From the NCBI GenBank assembly GCA_002508425.1, contig DAKU01000124.1:1-40671 (forward strand): a DNA stretch of 40,671 nt. Reading direction: 5' to 3'. Positions 15,868-23,790 of the stretch are shown here, piece after piece. Numbering within the stretch: the first letter of the stretch is position 1; each line of letters begins with the position of its first letter. The stretch comes from Methanosarcinaceae archaeon UBA470. Lineage in GTDB: Archaea > Halobacteriota > Methanosarcinia > Methanosarcinales > Methanosarcinaceae. Made by a program: the position numbers and the translations under genes. The notes under the pieces are model-generated. The model did not search any database, was not told the DNA's origin, and saw only the letters and a list, made by a program, of their open reading frames with translations.

Positions 15868-17655
15868 ATGACCCGTGTTGTAGTTGATCCATTAACACGT
15901 ATTGAAGGACATCTTCGTGTGTCCACAGAAGTAGATGAAAACGGTGTGATAACTGAAGCAAAGAGCTCAGGCACGCTCTTCAGAGGACTTGAACGCATAC
16001 TATTAAACCGTGACCCAAGAGATGCAGCACGTTACACACAGAGAGTATGTGGTGTTTGCCCAACAGGTCATGCACTGGCATCTGCTAATGCCTTAGACGA
16101 CCTATTCGGAGTTGCAGAACAGATCCCAAAGGATGCGCTTGTTACAAGAAACATCATCGCGGGACTAAACATGGCAGCCAGCCATGCCACCCATATATAT
16201 GTGCTGTGGATGCCAGACATTGTAAATCCTGCATATAGAGATGCATTAGTTACAGTAGGAGACACTGGTAATGCAATATGGAACGAATTGCTCGGTCGTT
16301 TTGCACCCATCAGTTACAAGCTCAATGGGACAGCAATTACACCAGGTACAGCATACATAAATGCCATCAAGGAAAAGAAGAGAATTGAAGAGGCTATGGC
16401 CCTTATAGCCGGAAAGATGCCACATCAAATGTCAACCGTAGTAGGAGGAGTAACCTACCCCCCAACCGTTGCTGACATTGGAAAGCTTTCTTCATATTAT
16501 CTACAGGTAATGGACTTCATCAACGGCTCAACCCTTGGTGTAGACACTACCACATGGCTTAACAACACATTCAGGGCATCCTCTCCACAAAACGCAGTGA
16601 AATTCCTGCAAGAGCATCTTCAGGGACTTGTAGATAAATCCCTCACAACTAACGACTTCTCTCATGCAGCTGGCTGGGGAGACGTTGAAATGCTTGCTGC
16701 ATTCGGTTCAGAACTTGTCGGTGAAAAATTGCTAGGCTTGCCTGTAAGCTTCAAGCTCGACAAGGTAGGAGGGTATAGCAAGGAATCTAATGTGGGATAC
16801 CTAAGCTTTGGTGCATTTTATGATGTTGAAAATGGAGAAGGATACGACCCCCTCACATTCGGTGAGAAAAGCTTCATAAAATCTGCTTATATCAACAGCG
16901 CAGGTGAAAAGCAATCATTCGATCAAAGCAAGATTACAGAGGAAACAAGCCATGGATTCTATGATGGAGAAGGAAATTTGCACCCACTTGAGGGAATTAC
17001 AGATCCTGTAAAGACTGCCGCAGAGATTGATTATACAGGTGATAGTACCAGCAAGTACACATGGTTCAAAGCTCCACGTTACGATGGAATACCATGTGAA
17101 ACTGGCCCAATTTCCCGTATGATGGCAATAGATGAGCCATTGACAACAGGTCTGATGAACGCATTATCAGAGAACGGATATTCACCTGTGAACGTTTTCA
17201 CAAGAATGGTGGCTAGAGCACAGGAACTCCTCATCCTTACCGAGCAGTTGCTAAAGTGGGTAACAGTAGATCTTGATCCAAATGGAAAGTTCTATGTCCA
17301 CACAGACCTTAGCATGGCGAAGGACAGCGAAGGTGTTGGCCTTTGGGAAGCTCCCCGTGGTGCTCTCGGCCACTGGGTGAAGACAGGATCTGATTCAAAG
17401 ATAACCAATTATCAGATGATCATACCAACCACATGGAACTTGTCACCAAGGGATGCAAGTGGTGTTCCAGGTCCAATGGAACAGTGCCTAGTAGGAACAA
17501 AGATATCAGCAATCGATAACTTGCTTAAAGTCGATTATGCAAATCCCACAGGCATATTCCATACAGGAAGGTCATTCGACCCATGTCTAGCATGTGCTGT
17601 ACACACCATTGATCTGACAAAGAAGAACAAGCCTCAAACATATACCATTGTATAA
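15868..17655 (+). CDS. vhtA: Membrane-bound F420-non-reducing [NiFe] hydrogenase, large subunit
   Basis: A 595-residue catalytic subunit that splits H2. The N-terminal nickel motif RVCGVCPTGH (Cys61, Cys64, His68) and the C-terminal DPCLACAVH (Cys573, Cys576, His579) are both intact, giving all four nickel ligands. The 16 residues after His579 are the peptide removed by the maturation protease after nickel insertion. It has no signal peptide of its own and should be exported bound to VhtG. It lies 5 bp after vhtG and is followed by the cytochrome b gene. Electrons pass through VhtG and VhtC to methanophenazine. Confidence 0.97.
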   Translation: MTRVVVDPLTRIEGHLRVSTEVDENGVITEAKSSGTLFRGLERILLNRDPRDAARYTQRVCGVCPTGHALASANALDDLFGVAEQIPKDALVTRNIIAGLNMAASHATHIYVLWMPDIVNPAYRDALVTVGDTGNAIWNELLGRFAPISYKLNGTAITPGTAYINAIKEKKRIEEAMALIAGKMPHQMSTVVGGVTYPPTVADIGKLSSYYLQVMDFINGSTLGVDTTTWLNNTFRASSPQNAVKFLQEHLQGLVDKSLTTNDFSHAAGWGDVEMLAAFGSELVGEKLLGLPVSFKLDKVGGYSKESNVGYLSFGAFYDVENGEGYDPLTFGEKSFIKSAYINSAGEKQSFDQSKITEETSHGFYDGEGNLHPLEGITDPVKTAAEIDYTGDSTSKYTWFKAPRYDGIPCETGPISRMMAIDEPLTTGLMNALSENGYSPVNVFTRMVARAQELLILTEQLLKWVTVDLDPNGKFYVHTDLSMAKDSEGVGLWEAPRGALGHWVKTGSDSKITNYQMIIPTTWNLSPRDASGVPGPMEQCLVGTKISAIDNLLKVDYANPTGIFHTGRSFDPCLACAVHTIDLTKKNKPQTYTIV

Positions 17656-17667
17656 GAGGTGGACTAC

Positions 17668-18447
17668 ATGGCGAATAAGGGAAGACATGCAGAAAGGCAT
17701 TCCTTCATGGAGAGAATGGCTCATTTAACCCACCTTATCTCTTTATTCATTTTACTTATCACCGGATTCAAGATATATTTTGGCTGGGGATTCATGACAT
17801 ACCATACTGCATTATATTTCCATATGAGATTTGCAGTGATGTTCATCGTAGCTAACTGGATAATGATTCCCTACAACATAGCAACTACTGAATTGCCGCA
17901 TTGTGAAATGTGCAAAACCGGAAAGCACAGTGCTCTTAAGCACAAAGTATCTGGCATATTCAATAGATTTATCTTTGGGCCGGCAGATGCAAAAAAGAGT
18001 TGGCAGATTATGCTCAACTATGTAGGTAAAGCGGATTATCCAGCTATCACAGTATATGATGTTAAGAACAAGGGATACGTAGAAAAATTGCATCCTGCGA
18101 CTAAATTTCTGTTACCAATAGAAGGATTGGCAGTATTCCTAATAGTAGTAACTGGTATTGTCATATACAGCCTGCAGTGGAGTATATTGGGCCTGCCCAT
18201 AAGCCAGTGGCTGCTTGCCGTAGCAGATATTATTGCACCTATCTTTAACATGGGCGGAATACCATTCATGAGGACCATACATCTCCTGATGGCCTACTTC
18301 TTCGTGATTGAAGTAATAATACATGTGGGAATAATAGAGTTTGATCCAAAAGTATGGAAATACCACAAGGCTGTTTTCTTGACAGGTGAAGAAGATCTCA
18401 ACGACAGCAACTACGTAAAACTCATCAATGCAGAAAAGGAGAGGTAG
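17668..18447 (+). CDS. vhtC: Hydrogenase cytochrome b subunit VhtC
   Basis: A 259-residue integral membrane cytochrome b that passes electrons from the hydrogenase small subunit to methanophenazine. Hydrophobic spans lie near residues 20-38, 55-73, 145-165 and 200-225. Candidate haem histidines occur in MAHLTH, TYHTALYFHMRF and TIHLL/VIIHVG. A long hydrophilic loop (about 75-140) separates the second and third spans. I chose the ATG at 17668 because AGAGGTGG precedes it; an in-frame GTG at 17659 overlaps that site. It directly follows vhtA and abuts vhtD. Confidence 0.92.
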   Translation: MANKGRHAERHSFMERMAHLTHLISLFILLITGFKIYFGWGFMTYHTALYFHMRFAVMFIVANWIMIPYNIATTELPHCEMCKTGKHSALKHKVSGIFNRFIFGPADAKKSWQIMLNYVGKADYPAITVYDVKNKGYVEKLHPATKFLLPIEGLAVFLIVVTGIVIYSLQWSILGLPISQWLLAVADIIAPIFNMGGIPFMRTIHLLMAYFFVIEVIIHVGIIEFDPKVWKYHKAVFLTGEEDLNDSNYVKLINAEKER

Positions 18448-18918
18448 ATGATACGCATACTTGGATGTGGCAGCCCACTTGTGGGTGATGATGGAATTGG
18501 TGTTCACATTGCAAATAAACTAATGGAAATGCGCTCAGAACTGCCAGATAATGTAGAAGTGATAGATGCTGGAGTCTGCGGTCTTGAACTGCTTAACTTC
18601 ATGGAAAATGCAAAGAAAATAATAATCATAGATGCAGTCAAAGGTGCAGGAGACATTGGTAGCGTACATCGTTTCGGAATTGAAGATATAAAACGTGCTG
18701 CATCCAGTAATGTAATATCAATACACGATACAGGCCTGGCGGACGTACTCTGCATTGCAGAGCATGTCCAAGAAATGCCAGAAACTTTAACAATCTTTGC
18801 GATAGAAGTCGAAGAGACCGATAAAATATCCATTGGCATTTCCGACAAAGTAGAGGCTTCTGTAGATGAAGTTATAAGTATGATCCTTGATGAAATAAAA
18901 CCAAAGCAAGGATCTTAA
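18448..18918 (+). CDS. vhtD: Hydrogenase maturation protease (HyaD/HycI family)
   Basis: A 156-residue peptidase of family M52 that removes the C-terminal peptide of VhtA after nickel insertion. The fold signature is clear: ILGCGSPLVGDDGIG at the N-terminus with the first nickel-sensing acidic residue (Asp in GDDG), the VIDAGVCGLELL strand, the IIIIDAVKGAG strand, and a histidine in SIHDTGLADVL. The ATG immediately follows the vhtC TAG with no gap. It is the last gene of the operon and is followed by a strong hairpin. Confidence 0.94.
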   Translation: MIRILGCGSPLVGDDGIGVHIANKLMEMRSELPDNVEVIDAGVCGLELLNFMENAKKIIIIDAVKGAGDIGSVHRFGIEDIKRAASSNVISIHDTGLADVLCIAEHVQEMPETLTIFAIEVEETDKISIGISDKVEASVDEVISMILDEIKPKQGS

Positions 18919-18928
18919 ATGGAAAATA

Positions 18929-18964
18929 AAAGATGCATGGCTTCTTTTATGGCCATTCATCTTT
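18929..18964 (+). terminator. Hairpin terminator after the vht operon
   Basis: AAAGATG-c-ATGGC (18929-18941) pairs with GCCAT-t-CATCTTT (18952-18964): 12 pairs with one mismatch and a 10-nt loop, 10 nt past the vhtD stop. A T-rich run (ATTTTTAAAG) follows shortly after. Confidence 0.6.
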
Positions 18965-19096
18965 CACTAATTTTTAAAGATACATCCTTAATCTGTTCTC
19001 ATATATCCACATAGGATTAACTCTTCATCTTAAAAAGGAAATGCCTATAAGCAATGTATCTGTTTATACATTCAGATCAAGATAGCAGGTGACTTC

Positions 19097-20533
19097 ATGA
19101 CCGAAAAAGAGAAAGATGCAACCCTTCCTGCGAAGAAGGATTTTAGTGAATGGTACAACGAATTGCTACAGGTAGCTGAAATTATGGATGTGCGCTATCC
19201 CGTGAAAGGCCTGTATGTATGGTACCCATTCGGTTTTACTATTAGGAAAAATGTATACGCGATTATTAGGGAACTGTTAGACAAGGACCATATGGAAACA
19301 TTATTCCCACTTCTTATACCCGAACATGAATTCATGAAAGAAGCAGAGCACATAAAAGGTTTTGAGGATGAAGTATATTGGGTCACCCATGGAGGTACTT
19401 CCCCTCTTGATGTGAAACTAGCCCTGCGACCTACAAGTGAAACCGCCATCTACCCAATGTATAAATTGTGGGTGCGCTCACACGCAGATCTGCCTTTGAA
19501 ATTATACCAAGTAGTTAATACATTCCGGTATGAGACAAAACATACCCGACCCCTAATAAGGTTAAGGGAGATCACTTCTTTTAAAGAAGCACACACCGTA
19601 CATGCCACATGGGAAGAAGCTGCAGAGCAGGTAGACGAAGCTATAAGAATCTATACCGAATTCTATCACAGGCTTGCAGTTCCAGTACTTGCTTCAAAAC
19701 GTCCAGACTGGGATAAATTCCCTGGAGCTGACTACACTATAGCTGTTGATGCATTAATGCCCGATAGCAAGACATTACAGGTAGGTACAGCCCATCACCT
19801 TGGTGACAACTTTGCCAGGACTTTTGATATAAAGTATGAGAATCCGGCCGGAGAACAAATATATGCTCACCAAACATGCTATGGCGTCTCGGAACGTTCA
19901 ATAGCCGCATTGATATCAATACATGGTGATGACAAGGGGCTTGTATTACCACCAGAAGTAGCTCCTATTCAAGTTGTGATCATCCCCATAGTGTTCAAAG
20001 ACTCGACTGATGTGATTCAGGCATGTGAAAAGGTCCAGCAACTTCTGGAAAATGCTGGGATCCGAGTGAAAATTGACCTTAGTGACGATCGTCCAGGAGC
20101 CAAGTACTATAGATGGGAGATGAAAGGAGTCCCGTTGAGATTGGAAATCGGTCCTCGTGATCTGAAAAATAATGTTGCTATGCTGGTTCGCAGAGATACG
20201 GGAGAAAAAAGACAGGCGCCTTTGGAGAACATAGGGCAGGAAGTAGAAGATACATTAAAAGTCATCCAGTCCAGTCTCTTTGAGAAGGCAATGGCAGATG
20301 TACAAGGGCGCATATATCCTTGCTCTTCTCTTGAAGATGTAAAAGAGAAATTATCAGAGGGTATTGCACTGCTTCCCTGGTGTGGCGAGAAGGCATGTGG
20401 GTTGCAGATAGAAGAAGAAATAGGTGCAGGCATTCTGGGCATACCCACTGGACAGGAAGAAGACCACAAGGGACAATGCCCCGTATGCGGTAAAGATGCA
20501 AGTGTAAAAGTTTATGTAGCAAGGAAATATTGA
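19097..20533 (+). CDS. proS: Proline--tRNA ligase (archaeal/eukaryal type)
   Basis: A 478-residue class II synthetase that charges tRNA-Pro. Motif 2 is visible in FRYETKHTRPLIRLREITSFKEAHT, and motif 3 in the GVSERSIAALI region. The C-terminal zinc-binding domain (CGEKACG near 431, CPVCGK near 465) and the terminal VARKY ending mark the archaeal/eukaryal form, with no bacterial editing insertion. AGGTGA precedes the ATG. It is followed after 41 bp by a CobT-like gene on the same strand, probably in one transcript. Confidence 0.97.
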   Translation: MTEKEKDATLPAKKDFSEWYNELLQVAEIMDVRYPVKGLYVWYPFGFTIRKNVYAIIRELLDKDHMETLFPLLIPEHEFMKEAEHIKGFEDEVYWVTHGGTSPLDVKLALRPTSETAIYPMYKLWVRSHADLPLKLYQVVNTFRYETKHTRPLIRLREITSFKEAHTVHATWEEAAEQVDEAIRIYTEFYHRLAVPVLASKRPDWDKFPGADYTIAVDALMPDSKTLQVGTAHHLGDNFARTFDIKYENPAGEQIYAHQTCYGVSERSIAALISIHGDDKGLVLPPEVAPIQVVIIPIVFKDSTDVIQACEKVQQLLENAGIRVKIDLSDDRPGAKYYRWEMKGVPLRLEIGPRDLKNNVAMLVRRDTGEKRQAPLENIGQEVEDTLKVIQSSLFEKAMADVQGRIYPCSSLEDVKEKLSEGIALLPWCGEKACGLQIEEEIGAGILGIPTGQEEDHKGQCPVCGKDASVKVYVARKY

Positions 20534-20574
20534 TTTCCTTGAAACTTACTTTTTACTAAAAAAGAGGGTGTATC

Positions 20575-21639
20575 ATGGAAGGACCATCACCGGAAAATAT
20601 GAAGTTACCTGAAAGACCATTGTTCCTGTGCGTGTTGGCGAATACCGAAACAGCTTACATAGAAGGTATTTCTGCTGCGGGTAAGACGGCAAAACTAACT
20701 GATTACACACCTCCCGGAGATGCTGAGGTACTTGAAACTGGTATGGTCGTGGACATCCCCATCCTTCCCATGACACCGCCTTATGACACCCCAACCCCTG
20801 CACTAATTACCCGGGTGGCACTGGACCTTACGGGTGTACCACACATGCTTGTTAATGCAGGACTGAAGATTCTGCCTGCAAAAACAGTACCTTTGGTAGA
20901 CATTGGTGGCTCCCCGGGAAAAGATATTCGTGAACCTATAGCCGTTCCTGATGCACAGGGCATATTTGATCGCGGTTTTAAACTGGGCAGGGAACTCAGT
21001 AATAAATATGACCTAATTATGATCGGTGAAAGTATTCCAGCAGGTACTACTACTGCTAACGCGGTACTGGCAGCCCTTGGTTATAATGGAAATGTTAGCA
21101 GCAGTGCTTCCACCAATCCCCTTGAACTTAAAAAACAGGTTGTATGTGAAGCCTTGGAGTCTTCCGGCATCAAACCGGGGGATCTTCGTAACAACCCCAT
21201 AGAAGCTATCAGATGCGTGGGCGACCCCATGATGGCAGCAGTAGCGGGAATAGCGGCGGGTATTGAAGACATCCCAGTGATCCTTGCAGGTGGAACGCAG
21301 ATGGCAACAGTGTTTGGAGTGATCAAACGCCTTGGTTATAAGACAGATAACATCACCATTGTAACAACGTGCTATGTCATGAATGACACTTCCGCCCACT
21401 TTGCCCAGCTTGCAGAAAAGCTTGCTGCAAAAGCCTATGCCACTGACCCTGGTTTTGGGCAATCACGATTGCAGGGCCTAAGACAATATGAGGCCGGATT
21501 CGTAAAAGAAGGAGTCGGCGCAGGTGGTGCTGTATATCTGGCACAGATGTTCGGTATCAGTATAGAGAGATTGAGATCTGAAATAGAGATGCTCTGCGAA
21601 AAACTCTCAGAATATGGAGATATTGACAGAGTGAAGTAA
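20575..21639 (+). CDS. CobT-like nicotinate-nucleotide phosphoribosyltransferase family (TIGR00303/UPF0284)
   Basis: A 354-residue protein related to nicotinate mononucleotide:5,6-dimethylbenzimidazole phosphoribosyltransferase. In archaea, members of this family are the presumed enzymes activating the lower base of cobamides, which methanogens need for methyl transfer. Family features include VDIGGSPGKD, the glycine-rich MIGESIPAGTTTANAVL, and VILAGGTQMATV near the middle. GAGGGTG precedes the ATG. It is probably co-transcribed with proS, a link without obvious functional logic. The substrate is inferred from the family. Confidence 0.85.
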   Translation: MEGPSPENMKLPERPLFLCVLANTETAYIEGISAAGKTAKLTDYTPPGDAEVLETGMVVDIPILPMTPPYDTPTPALITRVALDLTGVPHMLVNAGLKILPAKTVPLVDIGGSPGKDIREPIAVPDAQGIFDRGFKLGRELSNKYDLIMIGESIPAGTTTANAVLAALGYNGNVSSSASTNPLELKKQVVCEALESSGIKPGDLRNNPIEAIRCVGDPMMAAVAGIAAGIEDIPVILAGGTQMATVFGVIKRLGYKTDNITIVTTCYVMNDTSAHFAQLAEKLAAKAYATDPGFGQSRLQGLRQYEAGFVKEGVGAGGAVYLAQMFGISIERLRSEIEMLCEKLSEYGDIDRVK

Positions 21640-21662
21640 GGGGTAAAAATCAAAAGAAGGAT

Positions 21663-21851
21663 TCATGTGGATGTAGTACATCCACAATGCTTGCAGTAGT
21701 AAACTACATTTGAGCCGAGCATCTGCTTTTTCATGGGTGTTTGGCAAAAACTGCATAATTTGAATTGTGCAGCCATATTGTTTTTCAGAAATTCGCCTTT
21801 TGATCGTTCCTCGTCAATGGAACATAGATTTTTACTGCGGGCAAGCGACAT
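21663..21851 (-). CDS. Small zinc-ribbon protein
   Basis: A 62-residue protein with one zinc ribbon: CSFC at about residues 33-36 and CKHCGC at about 53-58. The N-terminal 30 residues are basic and acidic without a clear fold. GGAGAG lies 6 nt before the ATG at 21851, which supports the full-length start over an internal methionine at 21776. It converges on the CobT-like gene, and its last codons lie within a palindromic hairpin. I cannot name a function; a nucleic-acid or protein-binding adaptor is only a guess. Confidence 0.6.
   Translation of the reverse strand: MSLARSKNLCSIDEERSKGEFLKNNMAAQFKLCSFCQTPMKKQMLGSNVVYYCKHCGCTTST
21666..21686. terminator. Palindromic hairpin overlapping the zinc-ribbon gene 3' end
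   Basis: TGTGGATGTA, one G, then TACATCCACA: a perfect 10-bp palindrome. It lies 27 nt beyond the CobT-like gene stop and covers the last seven sense codons of the reverse-strand gene, so it could stop or protect transcripts from both directions. Confidence 0.4.
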
Positions 21852-22197
21852 ATTATTCTCTCCGTAAATTGTGGTAGATAGAGACGAACAAGTGCACTAT
21901 GGCACATTATTCTAAATCACATCGATTGTAATCGATGTTTTAAGAATATATGATGCACAACACACAACTATTACTTTCTCTCTTCCTAACCCGGATAAAG
22001 TAGGAATCAATATTATTTAACAGTATTTGAAAACACCCGTTTATAATTTTATATAATATACGATAAAATAAATAAAAAATTTGGAGTATTGAACAGAGCA
22101 AATAAGAATAAAGGATAGATAGATCGGTAGATAAAATCAAGAGCCATTACCGATAGATATATCAGCAATAAGATGTATTCAGGGGATGCACCTATCT
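21852..22197. other. AT-rich intergenic region upstream of tRNA-Trp
   Basis: About 346 bp without a supported gene. It contains the promoter side of the reverse-strand zinc-ribbon gene, a near-perfect palindrome at 21919-21938, several T- and A-rich runs, and GATATATC at about 22156-22163, which is correctly placed to be the TATA element of the tRNA gene. Confidence 0.4.
21919..21938. repeat. 20-bp palindrome ACATCGATT-GT-AATCGATGT
   Basis: Two perfect 9-nt arms separated by GT, in AT-rich sequence 68 bp upstream of the zinc-ribbon start. The tight symmetry suits a regulator binding site; a hairpin with only a 2-nt loop is less likely. Confidence 0.45.
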
Positions 22198-22385
22198 GGG
22201 GTTGTGGCCTAGCCCGGCATGGCGACGGGCTCCAGCGGATAGATGATGAACAACGGGTCTACTGAGATTTGTCCGACGGGACTTATCTGTGAGGAACCGT
22301 TGGAGCACTGATATGTGCTCAGAATGCTGAAAAGCATTTGTTCGGAGAGACCCGTCGATCGTGAGTTCAAATCTCACCAACCCCA
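22198..22385 (+). tRNA. tRNA-Trp (anticodon CCA) with a 114-nt intron
   Basis: Exon 1 (22198-22235) has the acceptor strand GGGGTTG, a D arm GCC/GGC, the anticodon stem strand ACGGG, and the anticodon CCA at 22232-22234. Exon 2 (22350-22385) supplies CCCGT, the T arm GTGAG-TTCAAAT-CTCAC, acceptor strand CAACCCC and discriminator A. The CCA tail is not encoded. The intron (22236-22349) lies between positions 37 and 38. The splice junctions form an exact bulge-helix-bulge: 3-nt bulges AGC and AGA flank the 4-bp helix CTCC/GGAG, with cuts after the second base of each bulge. A T run follows the gene. Confidence 0.95.
22236..22349 (+). ncRNA. Box C/D guide RNA within the tRNA-Trp intron
   Basis: The intron contains box C ATGATGA (22243-22249), box D' CTGA (22262-22265), a degenerate box C' TGTGAGG (22288-22294) and box D CTGA (22308-22311). 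The D' guide ACGGGTCT (22253-22260) pairs with AGACCCGT (22348-22355) and places position 39 of the tRNA opposite the fifth base. The D guide pairs with GCTCCAG around the anticodon and selects C34. These are the two sites methylated under guidance of the haloarchaeal tRNA-Trp intron. Both target duplexes cross a splice junction, so modification should precede splicing. A terminal hairpin follows box D. Confidence 0.85.
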
Positions 22386-22487
22386 CTTTTTTATGGCACC
22401 ATGCAAGTTGAGATGAACATGGGACTTCTTAGAAAAAGTATTTACTATTTTCGAACTTTTATACGATACGATATCTATTTACTTGTT

Positions 22488-22497
22488 AAAATATATA
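22488..22497 (+). promoter_or_regulatory. Probable TATA box for the 22530 ORF and REC-PAS gene
   Basis: AAATATATAC predicts a start near 22520, upstream of both the 55-codon ORF and the response regulator. The stretch between the tRNA (22385) and this element holds nothing else I can recognise. Confidence 0.4.
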
Positions 22498-22529
22498 CAG
22501 GTCTTATGAGGGAAATAGATGCATAAAGG

Positions 22530-22697
22530 ATGGACAATACTATGTTTGGAAACATTGTATCCAAAGAGATAAACGATAACATTAAGGTCTTTGAAAATAT
22601 GGCTCACAAATATTATATATGGTGTGATGGAAACTTTAAAGAAAACAATGCCAAATTTAAAACGACAACATGTTCTTCCCTGAATAAAAGATTTTAG
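22530..22697 (+). CDS. Possible 55-residue ORF upstream of the response regulator
   Basis: An ATG-initiated 55-codon frame (starting MDNTMFGNIV) ends 10 bp before the response regulator start, with its stop next to the AGAGG binding site of that gene. It lies just downstream of a good TATA element. The peptide is lysine- and asparagine-rich with two cysteines and no recognised domain. The binding site is weak (AAAGG adjoining the ATG). It could be a small coupled protein, an untranslated leader, or chance. Confidence 0.3.
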   Translation: MDNTMFGNIVSKEINDNIKVFENMAHKYYIWCDGNFKENNAKFKTTTCSSLNKRF

Positions 22698-22707
22698 AGG
22701 TAATACC

Positions 22708-23718
22708 ATGATAAGATCAGATTTTGACAGGGTACTAGTAGTTGATGATGAGCCGGCTATCGTAGATCTCATGGAACTTTATCTCAAGTCAGATTATGAA
22801 ATAATCAGAGCATATAATGGAAAAGAGGCACTTGAGAAGGCAAGGTCAGAAAAGCCTTCGGTAATAATCCTTGATGTGATGATGCCCGACATGAATGGGT
22901 ATGAGGTCTGTAAGGTATTGAAGACCTCGGTAGAGACTCAGTTCATTCCCATAATAATGGTAACTGCACTTTCAGGTAAGGACGAAAAGATTAAAGGCCT
23001 TGAGTCCGGTGCAGATGAATTCCTAAGCAAACCTGTGAATAGGCTTGAACTTGTTACACGTGTAAAATCCCTTACAAGAATAAAACATCTCCAGGACCGG
23101 ATACTTGCAGAACGGAATTATGCATACCAGTGTATCGATGTAGCTGGAGTTGTAATGCTAGTAGTGGATCGTGAACAAAAGATAAACCTTGTGAATCGCA
23201 CAGGCAATGAATCCCTAGGCTATGATGAATTTGAACTTATCGGACAGAACATGTTCGAGGTACTAGTCTTGCCTGAAGACAGAGAAAAAGAAAAAGAGAT
23301 ATTTACCAATATAATATCAGGGAAGATCGAAACACCGTCCTCCAATGACATGAAGATGCTAAAGAAAAATGGAGAAACGATAATTGTTAATTGGAGCTAT
23401 TCACCAATGTATGATAGTGAAGAGAAAATTGATGCATTGATATGTTCCGGAAAAGACATCACTGAACTACGGATGAAAGATGAGCTTTTGCTAAGTATGA
23501 AAGAAATGAAAGAGTCATTTTCAGATATGCTGCATCAAGATTTGCTAGGTTCAGCTTCTAACATCCAGGAGTATGCAAAAGTACTCCTAGAACAAGAAAC
23601 AAAGCCACAGAACGAAGTATACATTCAGAAAATTGTGGAAAACATATCAAATATGATCGAAACTCTTGAAAATGCATCTACATACTTGGAACAGCAGCTT
23701 GACGAACAAGCGAAATAA
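22708..23718 (+). CDS. Response regulator: REC + PAS + degenerate histidine-kinase dimerisation helix
   Basis: A 336-residue cytoplasmic signalling protein. The receiver domain covers about 1-120, with acidic residues VVDDE at 11-15, phosphoacceptor Asp56 in ILDVMMPD, and the conserved Lys in LSKP near 107. A PAS domain covers about 138-255, with the SGKDITE ending typical of PAS before a kinase core. The last 75 residues (from about 265) resemble the DHp helices of methanogen histidine kinases, but the expected RHD reads HQD, so the phosphoacceptor position is Gln. No ATPase domain follows. It may sense a ligand and signal by protein contact; partners are not in the window. AGAGG precedes the ATG. 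Confidence 0.85.
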   Translation: MIRSDFDRVLVVDDEPAIVDLMELYLKSDYEIIRAYNGKEALEKARSEKPSVIILDVMMPDMNGYEVCKVLKTSVETQFIPIIMVTALSGKDEKIKGLESGADEFLSKPVNRLELVTRVKSLTRIKHLQDRILAERNYAYQCIDVAGVVMLVVDREQKINLVNRTGNESLGYDEFELIGQNMFEVLVLPEDREKEKEIFTNIISGKIETPSSNDMKMLKKNGETIIVNWSYSPMYDSEEKIDALICSGKDITELRMKDELLLSMKEMKESFSDMLHQDLLGSASNIQEYAKVLLEQETKPQNEVYIQKIVENISNMIETLENASTYLEQQLDEQAK

Positions 23719-23763
23719 ATTGTTAGAATCGTATTGTTTGACAGCTGGAATTTAGTAAAAACA

Positions 23764-23770
23764 TTTAAAT
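23764..23770 (+). promoter_or_regulatory. TATA box for the rpl15e-led superoperon
   Basis: TTTAAAT, centred about 26 nt before 23793, predicts that transcription begins almost exactly where the structured leader begins. No other strong promoter is obvious until after pfdB. Confidence 0.55.
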
Positions 23771-23790
23771 CATATCATGTGCGTAGTAAT

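Noticed and set aside
22192..22386. 64-codon reverse frame over the tRNA-Trp gene
   Set aside because: It is fully explained by the tRNA and its intron structure; translation of structural RNA genes is a common artefact.
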